DNA from: Roseateles depolymerans
GTDB lineage: Bacteria > Pseudomonadota > Gammaproteobacteria > Burkholderiales > Burkholderiaceae_C
Assembly: GCF_003387155.1 (NCBI RefSeq)
Contig: NZ_QUMT01000002.1
Location: 377,694 to 441,693 of the forward strand
DNA: 64,000 nt
Reading direction: 5' to 3'
Under the pieces are notes generated by a model that worked only from the letters and a program-made list of their open reading frames with translations, had not been told where the DNA came from and did no database searches. Both the position numbers and the translations under genes were made by a program. Below, one piece after another: positions 25,523-34,003 of the stretch (positions are counted from its first letter, which is position 1; every line of letters begins with the position of its first letter).

Positions 25523-26396
25523 CTTCTACCTGGTGACCGACCCGCAGCGATCCCCGGGCCGGGTGGGCCGGGTGGGCAGCCTGCCCTGGGGCGACAACGT
25601 GTTCGAGGCTGTCGTCGATCAGATTGCCCACATGCCCTTCGATGTGGTGCTCTACCAGCACCGCATCGGCTGGGACGAGGACCGGCCCCGCTGGTTGTCC
25701 GCGGCCCAGCAGCAGCTGCCCCGGTTGTATCTGGAGCATGACCCGCCCCAGCAGCACCCGACGGACACGCTGCACTGGGTGCAGGACCGCGCGGCGATGC
25801 TGGTGCACTGCACCCACTTCAATGCGCTGATGTGGAACAACGGGGTCACACCCTGGCGGGTGGTGGAGCACGGCGTGAAACCGCTGGGCCAGGCGCACTA
25901 TCACGGCGAGCTGGCGCAGGGGCTGGTCGTCATCAACCATCTGGAGCGGCGCGGCCGTCGGCTGGGACTGGACCTGTACCGTCAGATGCTGGACGCCGTG
26001 CCGCTGTCGCTGGTGGGCATGGGCAGCGAGGGCCTGCCGGGTGGGGTGGGGGAGGTGTCGCAACAGGCGCTGCCAAGCTACATGGCGTCCCATCGGTTCT
26101 TCTTCCATCCCGTGCGCTACACGAGCCTGGGCCTGGCGCTCATCGAGGCCATGCTGATCGGCCAGCCGGTGGTGGGCCTGGCCACGACGGAACTCAGCAC
26201 CGTGATCCGCAGCGGTGACAACGGCTTCATCGACAACCGCCCCGACGCACTGGCGGACGTCATGCAGGAACTGCTGCGGGACCCCGGCCTGGCCCGCGAC
26301 TGGGGCGCACGCGGACGCGTGCTGGCGCAACAGCGCTTCGGTATCGATCGATTTGTTTCGGACTGGCTGCACATCCTTCACGAGGTCACGACATGA
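25446..26396 (+). CDS. Glycosyltransferase, GT4-like, short
   Basis: A 316-residue protein starting MARRLRILTWHVHGNYLYN (AGGAG 7 bp before the ATG). The donor half has the pattern HPVRYTSLGLALIEAMLIGQ, the E-x7-E region of GT4, then VGLATTELSTVIRSGDNGF. The acceptor half is shorter than usual. It overlaps the preceding GT9 by 77 bp and the next gene by 4 bp, so the operon continues unbroken. Confidence 0.82.
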   Translation: MARRLRILTWHVHGNYLYNLTQVPHDFYLVTDPQRSPGRVGRVGSLPWGDNVFEAVVDQIAHMPFDVVLYQHRIGWDEDRPRWLSAAQQQLPRLYLEHDPPQQHPTDTLHWVQDRAAMLVHCTHFNALMWNNGVTPWRVVEHGVKPLGQAHYHGELAQGLVVINHLERRGRRLGLDLYRQMLDAVPLSLVGMGSEGLPGGVGEVSQQALPSYMASHRFFFHPVRYTSLGLALIEAMLIGQPVVGLATTELSTVIRSGDNGFIDNRPDALADVMQELLRDPGLARDWGARGRVLAQQRFGIDRFVSDWLHILHEVTT

Positions 26397-27364
26397 ACCA
26401 GGACTCTCTTCCCGTGGTGGTGACCGGCGCCGCCGGTTTCGTGGGCAGCCATCTGTGCGAGGCCCTGCTGGCGCAGGGGCATCGTGTCATGGCGCTGGAC
26501 AATCTCAGCACCGGCGACATTGGCCATATGGACGGCCTGCTGGGTCACAAGGCCTTCACCTTCCAGCGACGGGACGTGTGCCTGGAGCCGCCGCGTGAAC
26601 TGGTGGAGGCGCGCCGCGTCTTCAACCTGGCCTGCCCTGCCAGTCCCGCGTATTACCAGACGGCGCCGGTGGACACGGTGCTGTGCAGCGTGCTGGGGCT
26701 GTGGCGGCTGCTGGAGCTGGCGCAGCGCACCGGCGCACGCCTGCTGCAGACCTCCACCAGCGAGGTCTACGGCGATGCCGAGCAGCATCCGCAGCGGGAG
26801 AACTACTGGGGCAACGTCAACCCCAACGGGGCGCGGTCCTGCTACGACGAGGGCAAGCGCTGCGGCGAAGCGATGATGATGGCCTACCACCACGAGCGGA
26901 AGGTGGATGTGCGCATCGCGCGGATCTTCAATACCTACGGCCCGCGGCTTCGGCCAGGCGATGGTCGGGTGGTGAGCAACTTCATCATGCAGGCGCTGCA
27001 GGGGCAGGACCTGACCGTTTATGGGGACGGCCAGCAAACGCGCAGCTTCTGCTATGTGAGCGACACCGTGCGGGCGCTGATGCTGCTGATGGAGGGCGAG
27101 GAGATCGGCCCGGTGAACGTGGGCAACCCCGGCGAGCACACGATGCTGGCGCTGGCGGAGATGATCCTGCGCCTGACGGGCAGCCGCTCACGCCTGGTGT
27201 TCCGGCCCTTGCCGCAGGACGATCCGCGCCGGCGATGTCCGGACATCGAGCGGGCCCGCGAGCGGCTGGGGTGGGTGCCGCAGGTCAGCCTGGAGGAAGG
27301 GCTGGAGCGAACCCTGCATCATTTCCGGCAACTGCTGGGGCAGCAGCGGGTAATCGTGGCGTGA
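26393..27364 (+). CDS. UDP-glucuronate decarboxylase-like (UDP-xylose synthase) SDR
   Basis: A 323-residue extended short-chain dehydrogenase. The NAD motif is VTGAAGFVGSHL, the catalytic Ser/Thr lies in TSTSEVYGD and the Tyr-Lys pair in SCYDEGKRCGE. The phrase NPNGARSCYDEGKR is characteristic of UDP-xylose synthases, which turn UDP-glucuronate into UDP-xylose with internal NAD recycling. A related 4-ketopentose-forming or epimerase activity cannot be excluded. Last gene of the glycosyltransferase operon (ATGA overlap); it would supply a pentose donor. Confidence 0.86.
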   Translation: MNQDSLPVVVTGAAGFVGSHLCEALLAQGHRVMALDNLSTGDIGHMDGLLGHKAFTFQRRDVCLEPPRELVEARRVFNLACPASPAYYQTAPVDTVLCSVLGLWRLLELAQRTGARLLQTSTSEVYGDAEQHPQRENYWGNVNPNGARSCYDEGKRCGEAMMMAYHHERKVDVRIARIFNTYGPRLRPGDGRVVSNFIMQALQGQDLTVYGDGQQTRSFCYVSDTVRALMLLMEGEEIGPVNVGNPGEHTMLALAEMILRLTGSRSRLVFRPLPQDDPRRRCPDIERARERLGWVPQVSLEEGLERTLHHFRQLLGQQRVIVA

Positions 27365-27592
27365 CGGCAAGTGCGGATGGGCGCGAAGTGCGGATGGGTG
27401 CGTGTTGGGGGCAGGCGGGTGCTGAAGGGTAGGGGCGGGGGCGGAATGGTTCGCGGGGTGATGCGCGACCTTGAGATTTCGCAATGAGCGGCGCCTCGCT
27501 CGAGCGGTTGTCATGCAGCTTCAGGCGCGTGGACCCACCTAGGGGGACGATGTCCAGTCGGGCATCCAAGGTCTTCCAAAGGCGAGCCGCAC
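27365..27592. other. Intergenic region with a 13-bp direct repeat and a palindrome
   Basis: AAGTGCGGATGGG occurs at 27369-27381 and 27386-27398, 17 bp apart. CGCTCGAGCG at 27497-27506 is a perfect palindrome. No sigma-54 element or clear promoter for the next gene was seen. Confidence 0.5.
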
Positions 27593-28819
27593 ATGTCTTT
27601 TCCGCATCCCGCTTTTGCCCCCATGGTGGGGCCGTCCACGCCTTTCTCGCCACACTGGCAGCCTGGGCAGCCAGGGCAGGGGTCAACCGCACAGCCCTGG
27701 CCCGGTGCTGGGGGTCCCTGGCAACATCCCTCCATGCCCCTGCAGGGTCCGGGGGGCTTGTCCCATGACGATGCGGTCACGCAGCAAGTGCTGCACCGCT
27801 TGTCTGCAAACTATGGCCACATAGCCGCCTGGTTGCCGACTCTGGAGTCTTTCGCCCGGGTCTGCCAGAGCCTGAGCCCGGAGGAGCAGGCGGTGGTGCA
27901 GCGGCATCTGCTGCCGGCCACGGCCGCGCAATTGCAGCAGATGGAGCAGCGCCGGCATGACCCGCAGGCGATGGCCCACGTCCTGACCTATGGAGAAGGC
28001 GGGGACCCGCGTGCAGAGGCGGACGCGTCTGGCCCGCATGCCAGGCAGGCCAAGCACACTCCGCATGCGCCGCATGCCACGCACACTCCGCATGCCAAGC
28101 ACATAACGCATGCCCCGCATGCCAAGCAAGGCGCGCAGGTCGGTCCTGGCGGAGCTGCGGCACGGGGCCCTTCATCGTCGGGGCCTGGTCATCCCTCCGG
28201 CCATCAAGGTCGGGCAGGCCATCCTGGCCACCCTGGTGCGGTCCCTGGTGCGGTCCCTGGGGCGGGGCCGTTGATGGCAGGGCAGGCGCCGAGCGCGCCG
28301 CCATGGTCCCGGCCGGGGTCGCCACTGCTGGGGCCCCAGACGTCCATCCAGACGGTCACCACCACGCCGGGCGGCGCCACCATCCAGACCGGATGGTCCA
28401 GCCTCCCGCCGTCGCCGCTGAACATGCAGGGCCCTGTCGTGGCGCAGTGGTCCAGTGCCGCTCCCGTTGTGGGTGCTCCCGTTGTGGCCGCACCGGGGTG
28501 GTCACCGCCGGTCGTGGTGGCGCCTCAAACGGTCATCGCTCCCACGCCCTTCATGCCGTCTCCGCCCATCGTCTGGGACGCCTGTGGCGGCATGGTTCCT
28601 TATCCTCCCTACCCGATGTGGAACCCGATGGCCGCACCGGGCTGGCCAGCCGTCGGATTCGGCATGACCTCCCCGCTGGCGCCGTGCTGGGCAGACGGGG
28701 CCTTGTCCGGACTCGGCATGGGGCTGGGGGCAGGCATCGGTGCGGGCATCGGTGCGGGCATGGGGGCGGGGCTCGGTCACATGCTCGGGTCGTTCGCCTT
28801 CGGCCACCCCTTCTGCTGA
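27593..28819 (+). CDS. Pro/His/Gly-rich protein with C-terminal glycine zipper, unknown
   Basis: A 408-residue protein I do not recognise. Residues 60-130 form a helical domain (DDAVTQQVLHRLSANYGHIA onward). Residues 145-185 are a His-rich repeat (KHTPHAPHATHTPHAK), possibly metal-binding. A Pro/Val-rich region follows, and near the C-terminus (about 375-400) comes GLGMGLGAGIGAGIGAGMGA, a glycine zipper that could insert into a membrane. There is no N-terminal signal peptide. It precedes the next gene by 5 bp. A secreted or self-assembling protein is conceivable; no function can be assigned. Confidence 0.7.
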   Translation: MSFPHPAFAPMVGPSTPFSPHWQPGQPGQGSTAQPWPGAGGPWQHPSMPLQGPGGLSHDDAVTQQVLHRLSANYGHIAAWLPTLESFARVCQSLSPEEQAVVQRHLLPATAAQLQQMEQRRHDPQAMAHVLTYGEGGDPRAEADASGPHARQAKHTPHAPHATHTPHAKHITHAPHAKQGAQVGPGGAAARGPSSSGPGHPSGHQGRAGHPGHPGAVPGAVPGAGPLMAGQAPSAPPWSRPGSPLLGPQTSIQTVTTTPGGATIQTGWSSLPPSPLNMQGPVVAQWSSAAPVVGAPVVAAPGWSPPVVVAPQTVIAPTPFMPSPPIVWDACGGMVPYPPYPMWNPMAAPGWPAVGFGMTSPLAPCWADGALSGLGMGLGAGIGAGIGAGMGAGLGHMLGSFAFGHPFC

Positions 28820-28824
28820 CCGCG

Positions 28825-29934
28825 ATGGATCCCAGTCGTCTCGCCCCGGGCCATCTGCGCCATCTGCGTGCGCCCCGTCCCGCCAGCCTGCAGACGCCGC
28901 CGCCCCGGCGCCAGCCCTGGCCCGTGGCCGGAACGGCACTGGGCCGGCCTGCTTCGTCGCGCACCGATGAGGCGAAGAACGCCGGGGAGGACGGACGGGC
29001 GGCGTCGTCCAGACCGGTTGGCCTGACCTTCATGCTGGACCCGGGGGCGGTCTACCGGGTTCGCTGTCACATGGACGTGGCGGGCGATCCGACCCCGATC
29101 GGGGCGGCGGGGACAGCTGCTCCGGGCACGGGCCCAGGGCATCAGACCGCAGGCTCAGGCAATGGGAGCACGGGCTCAGCCAATGGGAGCACGGCGGCCA
29201 CGATGGCAGGCCGGATGGCGCGCACCCCTGCAGCCACGATGGCAGGCCAGATGGCGGGCACCCTTGGGGCCACGATGGCAGGCAGGATGGCGGGCACCCT
29301 CGCGGCCACGATGGCTGGCTCGATGGCCGGCTCGATGGCGGCCACCAGCCCTGCCATGAAGGCAGGCGGCCCCCCTGGCGCCCCGCCTGCCGCCACCCCT
29401 GACAAGGCGCCCGTGGCGGACGCACGCACCGAGGTCGGATCTGCCGAAGCGGCGGCACCCGCTGATCTGGTCGCCCTGTGCCGGCTGCCGGTGATGCAAC
29501 GCTTGCTGACGCTTGCCCAATCCCGCCAGACCCTGCTGGCCTTCGAGGCGCAACTGGCCAGCGACTATCGCCGCAGCCATCCCTATGCGGATGAACCGGA
29601 GCTGGCGCGCGCCGTGTACGGCGACCCACGCTACGAGCAGATGATCAACCGCCTCAAATTTGCCGACAGTCCACAGTGCGCGCGTCTGCTCGCAGCTCGC
29701 ATTGCGCGGGACAACAGCGGGCTGTCGGTGTGGACCGCCACCGCGGAAGGGTTCGGCAGCGAGTTTGTGCTGGTGGCTGCGCAGTTGCCGGAGGGGGTGA
29801 CCGACTGGCACGACCTGCCCGAGGATGCCGTCCTGATGGACCCATGGGCGCAGCGTCAGGGCGCCGCGCGCAGCCTGTTGATCGCGGCCGGCCTGGCCAG
29901 CAGCGAACTGCGGGTGGAGCGCTGCTTCACCTGA
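28825..29934 (+). CDS. Unrecognised protein with four 12-residue repeats
   Basis: About 369 residues from the ATG at 28825; the frame is open upstream only as a shadow of the preceding gene. The N-terminus is basic and Pro-rich, the middle holds four 12-residue repeats of the form ATMAGxMAGTxx, and the C-terminal 150 residues look folded (LPVMQRLLTLAQSRQTLLAF, then VLVAAQLPEG and AVLMDPWAQ). The Cys...DPW arrangement resembles papain-like effector domains, but the expected His is absent, so this is only a hint. No signal peptide. Probably co-transcribed with the preceding gene. Confidence 0.7.
   Translation: MDPSRLAPGHLRHLRAPRPASLQTPPPRRQPWPVAGTALGRPASSRTDEAKNAGEDGRAASSRPVGLTFMLDPGAVYRVRCHMDVAGDPTPIGAAGTAAPGTGPGHQTAGSGNGSTGSANGSTAATMAGRMARTPAATMAGQMAGTLGATMAGRMAGTLAATMAGSMAGSMAATSPAMKAGGPPGAPPAATPDKAPVADARTEVGSAEAAAPADLVALCRLPVMQRLLTLAQSRQTLLAFEAQLASDYRRSHPYADEPELARAVYGDPRYEQMINRLKFADSPQCARLLAARIARDNSGLSVWTATAEGFGSEFVLVAAQLPEGVTDWHDLPEDAVLMDPWAQRQGAARSLLIAAGLASSELRVERCFT
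29200..29343 (+). repeat. Four tandem 36-bp coding repeats
   Basis: Four 36-bp units starting ACGATGGC encode ATMAGRMARTPA-like dodecapeptides. An 18-bp duplication (GSTGSANGST) lies just before. Expansion of short units within one gene. Confidence 0.88.
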
Positions 29935-29937
29935 TCC

Positions 29938-32223
29938 TCACACCAGCAGCTGCCTGAGACGCTGCCGGATCAGCGCCCCCTGGGCCTGATGGGCGGCCAG
30001 GACCCGCTGCGCGTCTGCGCGCAATTGGGACGGGTCCACGGGCGCCATGGCTTCTCCGCACAAAGCCGACAGTGCGCGCGGCGTCACCGCGAGGGGCGCC
30101 CAGACCTCAAAGGGAACGGCTGCCTGAACGGCTGCCGCCATGGGCGCTTCCAGTGGCGGCGGCAGTCGCCCTATCCAGCGAAGATTGGGGGGATCTGTTT
30201 CTATGGCCGCATCCGCCGCTCCAGCGACCATCGGGCCCCGGCTGTCCACCAGCACCTGCCAGCCAGGATGCTGACGCGCCAGCACGCGGATGGCATGCAC
30301 CTGTTCGACGTCGATGCTTTCAGCCCCGGGCTTCGCCTGCAGCCAGAGGGTCGGGCGGGTCAGCCCCGACGCATCTCGCAGGCCCGCGCCCCAGCGCCGG
30401 GTTTCTTCCGCTTCATAGCCGTCCGGCACCAGCCCCCGCCAGGCCACCAGCGGCGCGGGCCAGTCGGCTGGCACTTCAAGGCGCAGCAGGGCCTGCAGCG
30501 TCACCGGCGGCGGGTCGCCCAGCTGACAGGGATGGTGAATCCATCCGTCGCCGGCCAGCGCCGTCACCCAGGCCGCATCCACGGCGCCGGCCGCAGCGCT
30601 CCAGGGCCAGCACCACCAGCGCCGGGGGCCGAGCTGCTCGCGGTCCTTCCGGAGCAGCGCGAGCGTGTCTTCGTCCGGCACGCAGGCCCATCCGTCACGT
30701 GCCTCGAGTCCATCCCGTTTGCCCCCGCCCAGCCCCTGCGCACCCTCCGATCTCGGCCGATGCGGCACCAGCAGCTCTGCATGCGGCGCCAGCGTATGGC
30801 GGCGCAGCACCGGCGGCAGCACCGAATCCCGCGGCGGTTCCACCAGTCGCAGCACGAAGTCGTCCGCCAGCGCCAGCGCGGCGGCCTGATGACGGGCCGG
30901 AAAATGCTCCCACGGCTGAGGCAGCATCAGCAGCAGGCCGGGCTTGGGGGTGTCGGCGCCATCCGGTGAGGGCAGGGCCACCGGACTGTCCGCGCTCAGT
31001 GGCCGCCAGTTCATCAGCGCGCGCGCGTACGGCTTGTTCAGCCGGCGGCGGAGCGCAGGCGTGACGTGCCACAGCCCGCTGCGGTGCCACACCTGGTCGT
31101 CGGCCCAGTCCGGCCGGTCCAGCAGCGGATACAGGCAGACGCCGTTCAGCGGCACGCCACGCGCATGCGCCCGCTGCGCTTCCCCCGCCACCTCCTGCAG
31201 CCAGGCGCCGCGTCCAATCCCGATATGCCCCGTCTCCGCCACGATCAAGGGCCGGCGATAACGCCGCCAGACGCCTTCCAGCAGATCGGCCATCGGCATG
31301 CGCCGCGGATCCCGCAGATGCCAGGCCAGGCGTTTCTCGCCGGGCGTCTCCCACTGGCTGCTGTGATAGTGGTTCAGCCCCAGCACATCCAGCGCGTCGG
31401 CATGGCCGCCCAGCTCGGGCTCCATGCGGCCGGCCAGCAAGTCGAAGGCCTGCCATTGGAATGCGCTGATGCGGTCTGCCTGCGCCTGCCAATCCGACGA
31501 ATCCAGCGGATCGCCTTGATCCTCCTGGCCCGCTTGACCGGCTTGGCCCGCTTGACCGATCTGGCCGCCTTTGGGCGCCACATGCACCACCGGCTCCACA
31601 TGCAGGAACCGGGCTTCCGGGTCCACCGCGCGAATCGCCCGGATACCGGCCAGGGCCGCCCGCACCAAGCGTCGCTTGATCTGGAACCCACTCACGCGCG
31701 AGTCCTTTTCCAAGTCCGGCTGCCGCTCGGACGCCGGAACGCCGGCCGGCCCCATCGCATCGCTGGCGGACGCCGCCCACGACAGGAAGCTGATCTCGTT
31801 GACCGGTGTGTAGAAGCGCGGTCCGGGGCACAACGGCGTCAGCACCCGGGCCGCCTCTGCCGCGAAGCGGGCAAAACGCGGCACCAGGGCGTCGTCCAGA
31901 AGCGTCAGGCCAGGCGGCACGCCGTAGTGCATCAGCGTCCAGAGAATCTGAAGACCCTGCCGACGGGCCGCTTCCGCCATGGCGATGGCGCGGCTGAAAT
32001 CGAAGTGTCCCTGGGCATCTTCGGTCAGCCGCCAGCCGATGCTCTCGCGTACCACCCGCAGGCCGAGCAGACGGGCGCGGCGGTAATCCTGATCCAGCCG
32101 GTCGGCATGGCCCGTCGCCCGCACCATGTCCAGCGCATCTCCGCGGCCATTGATGTGGTCCGCACCTTCAAAGCCCCCCATCCAGAAGGAGGCGAAGGGT
32201 GGCGCGGCAGGGCGGCCCGGCAT
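29938..32223 (-). CDS. GH1-like glycosidase fused to a degenerate glycosyltransferase domain
   Basis: About 761 residues. I start at the ATG at 32223 (GAGG 6 bp before, 7 bp after the gmhA stop). Residues 8-405 form a TIM barrel like family 1 glycosidases, with acid/base Glu143 in YTPVNEISF and nucleophile Glu330 in LIVAETGHIG. Residues 420-761 begin GLLLMLPQPWEHFPARHQAA, which parallels the start of the glycosyltransferase at 16427, and look like a worn GT-B domain. A Gly/Gln/Ala repeat (residues 222-233) interrupts the barrel. Role likely in building or trimming the surface glycan. Last gene of the heptose operon. Confidence 0.78.
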   Translation of the reverse strand: MPGRPAAPPFASFWMGGFEGADHINGRGDALDMVRATGHADRLDQDYRRARLLGLRVVRESIGWRLTEDAQGHFDFSRAIAMAEAARRQGLQILWTLMHYGVPPGLTLLDDALVPRFARFAAEAARVLTPLCPGPRFYTPVNEISFLSWAASASDAMGPAGVPASERQPDLEKDSRVSGFQIKRRLVRAALAGIRAIRAVDPEARFLHVEPVVHVAPKGGQIGQAGQAGQAGQEDQGDPLDSSDWQAQADRISAFQWQAFDLLAGRMEPELGGHADALDVLGLNHYHSSQWETPGEKRLAWHLRDPRRMPMADLLEGVWRRYRRPLIVAETGHIGIGRGAWLQEVAGEAQRAHARGVPLNGVCLYPLLDRPDWADDQVWHRSGLWHVTPALRRRLNKPYARALMNWRPLSADSPVALPSPDGADTPKPGLLLMLPQPWEHFPARHQAAALALADDFVLRLVEPPRDSVLPPVLRRHTLAPHAELLVPHRPRSEGAQGLGGGKRDGLEARDGWACVPDEDTLALLRKDREQLGPRRWWCWPWSAAAGAVDAAWVTALAGDGWIHHPCQLGDPPPVTLQALLRLEVPADWPAPLVAWRGLVPDGYEAEETRRWGAGLRDASGLTRPTLWLQAKPGAESIDVEQVHAIRVLARQHPGWQVLVDSRGPMVAGAADAAIETDPPNLRWIGRLPPPLEAPMAAAVQAAVPFEVWAPLAVTPRALSALCGEAMAPVDPSQLRADAQRVLAAHQAQGALIRQRLRQLLV

Positions 32224-32230
32224 GTGGCCC

Positions 32231-32881
32231 TCAGGGCAGCGCGGCCAGGGACTGCTCCACCAGCCCGCACCAGCAATGGCCGATGAAGATGTGCGCCTCC
32301 TGGATGCGGGCCGTGTCGGCATGCGGCACCACCACGCAGACATCACACAGCTCGGCCATCGGCCCGCCGTCCCGGCCACTCAGGCCGACAGTGGTCAGGC
32401 CCAGCGTGCGGGCCCGCTCCAGGGCCCGCAGGACATTGGCCGACTGCCCGGAGGTGGAGATGCCCACGGCGCAATCTCCGGGCTGCGCCAGGCCCGCCAA
32501 CTGGCGCTCGAACACATGCTCGAAGCCATAGTCATTGCCGATGCAGGTGAGGGCGGAGGTGTCGGTGGTCAGCGCCAGGGCGGCCAGTGGCCGGCGCTCC
32601 TGCTGGAACCGGCCGGTGAATTCCGCCGCCAGGTGCTGGCAGTCCGCAGCGGAGCCGCCGTTGCCCATCAGCATGATCTTGCGATTGGCGCGCAGCGTGT
32701 CGGCCATCAGCACGGCCGCCTGCTCGATCTGAGGGCGCAAGCTGTCCATCAGCTGGAACAGCAGCCGATGCTGGTGCAGCGATTCATCGAAGTAGGGCCG
32801 CCTGGCCGGCGCTGGCCAGGGACGGATGTCCGCGCCTGCCAGCTCCGCCGGATGTTCGATGTGTCGCGCCAGAAAGCTCAT
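32231..32881 (-). CDS. gmhA: Sedoheptulose-7-phosphate isomerase GmhA
   Basis: A 216-residue SIS-domain protein that converts sedoheptulose 7-phosphate to glycero-manno-heptose 7-phosphate, the first step of ADP-heptose synthesis. Visible are the sugar-phosphate loops MLMGNGGSAADCQHLAAEF and GISTSGQSANVLRALE, and the late QEAHIFIGHCWCGLVE with the catalytic His. The N-terminus is about 20 residues longer than the E. coli protein. The start overlaps the heptose kinase stop as ATGA. Confidence 0.92.
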   Translation of the reverse strand: MSFLARHIEHPAELAGADIRPWPAPARRPYFDESLHQHRLLFQLMDSLRPQIEQAAVLMADTLRANRKIMLMGNGGSAADCQHLAAEFTGRFQQERRPLAALALTTDTSALTCIGNDYGFEHVFERQLAGLAQPGDCAVGISTSGQSANVLRALERARTLGLTTVGLSGRDGGPMAELCDVCVVVPHADTARIQEAHIFIGHCWCGLVEQSLAALP

Positions 32882-33888
32882 GCCGCCATCCCCATTTCTT
32901 CCAGAGTGACCGAGGCCGTGCCGAATTTCTGCACCACGAGGCCAGCCGCACGGTTGGCCGCGCGCACGGCGTCTTCCAGGGTTTCGCCCCGCACCAAAAA
33001 ACAGGTGAGGGCGGCCAGCACGGTGTCGCCGGCGCCGCTCACGTCATACACCTCGCGCGCCAGGGCCGGCACATGCAGGCTCAGGCCCTCGCGGGAGAAC
33101 AAGGTCATGCCGGCCTCGCCGCGCGTGAGCAGGATGTGATCGATCTCCAGCGACCGCTGCAGCCCCGCCACCCGCTCGCACAGGTCCTTCTCATCGGTCC
33201 AGTGACCGACCGCGGCTCGCATTTCGCTCAGGTTGGGCTTGAGCAGCCAGGCACCGCGGTAGGCCTGGAGGTCGGGGCGCTTGGGGTCGACCAGCACCCG
33301 GCAAGGCTGGTGGCGCCAAGCGCCGATCAAGGCCTGCACGTCTCTCAAGGCGCCCTTGCCGTAGTCGGACACCAGCACCCAACGGTGGCGGTGGGCTAGG
33401 TCGCGGGCCAATGCATTGAATGATTGAACGCAGGCCTCCGGGAGCGGGTCTTCCACGTCCATGCGCAGCAGTTGCTGTCGCTGGCTGACCAGCCGGATCT
33501 TCTGCGTCGTGTTGACTTCGTCGCTGCGGATCAAGTGCTGGTGGATGCCAGGACGGTCCAGCAGGGCTGCCAACTGCTCGCCCGCCGAGTCGTCGCCCAC
33601 CACGCCGGTGACCGTGCAGGGACAGTCCAGCGTGGAGAGGTTCAGCGCCACATTGGCAGCGCCGCCCGCCCGATGCGACTGCTGCCGCAGATGCAGCACC
33701 GGCACCGGCGCCTCTGGCGAAATACGGTGCACCGCCCCTTCCAGATAGACGTCCAGCATGCAGTCCCCGGCGATCAGGACCGACGGCGCACGAGAGCCCG
33801 GCGCAGCCCTTGATGCGGAGGTGGCCCCGGCCGCAGGCGCTACAGCGCCTCCATGGGGCGACAGTGGCCATTCGAATTTCGGGGTCAT
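32878..33888 (-). CDS. hldA: D-glycero-beta-D-manno-heptose-7-phosphate kinase (HldE kinase domain)
   Basis: About 336 residues of the PfkB/ribokinase fold, matching the kinase half of HldE (RfaE1): VLIAGDCMLDVYLEG, the substrate-binding HRAGGAANVALNL, and the catalytic VSGAGDTVLAALTCF. It phosphorylates heptose 7-phosphate at O1. I start at the ATG at 33888 (GGAA nearby); a TTG five codons earlier is possible. The nucleotidyltransferase half is encoded separately upstream in the operon, but in that protein the active site is lost. Confidence 0.9.
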   Translation of the reverse strand: MTPKFEWPLSPHGGAVAPAAGATSASRAAPGSRAPSVLIAGDCMLDVYLEGAVHRISPEAPVPVLHLRQQSHRAGGAANVALNLSTLDCPCTVTGVVGDDSAGEQLAALLDRPGIHQHLIRSDEVNTTQKIRLVSQRQQLLRMDVEDPLPEACVQSFNALARDLAHRHRWVLVSDYGKGALRDVQALIGAWRHQPCRVLVDPKRPDLQAYRGAWLLKPNLSEMRAAVGHWTDEKDLCERVAGLQRSLEIDHILLTRGEAGMTLFSREGLSLHVPALAREVYDVSGAGDTVLAALTCFLVRGETLEDAVRAANRAAGLVVQKFGTASVTLEEMGMAA

Positions 33889-33957
33889 GGCGCCGTTTTC
33901 CAACGCAGGGGCTGACGCAGTGACCGGGCCGATGCCCCGGCACCCCCTTCAACGCCC

Positions 33958-33993
33958 GTAAAGGGTGTAAAGGGCGCAAAGGGCGCAAAGCGC
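33958..33993. repeat. Four non-coding 9-bp iterons
   Basis: GTAAAGGGT, GTAAAGGGC, GCAAAGGGC and GCAAAGCGC stand head to tail in the 115 bp between the nucleotidyltransferase-like gene and the heptose kinase. They lie outside any supported gene. Confidence 0.6.
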
Positions 33994-34003
33994 CGGTGTA
34001 GCG

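Noticed and set aside
27440..27592. TTCG...TTCG pair upstream of 27593 considered as a type III secretion (hrpII/PIP-like) box
   Set aside because: The spacing is about 24 bases instead of the expected 15-16, and no secretion genes are in the window.
29200..29343. Four 36-bp repeats considered as a CRISPR array
   Set aside because: Units are directly adjacent without spacers and are in frame in a coding region; no cas genes are present.
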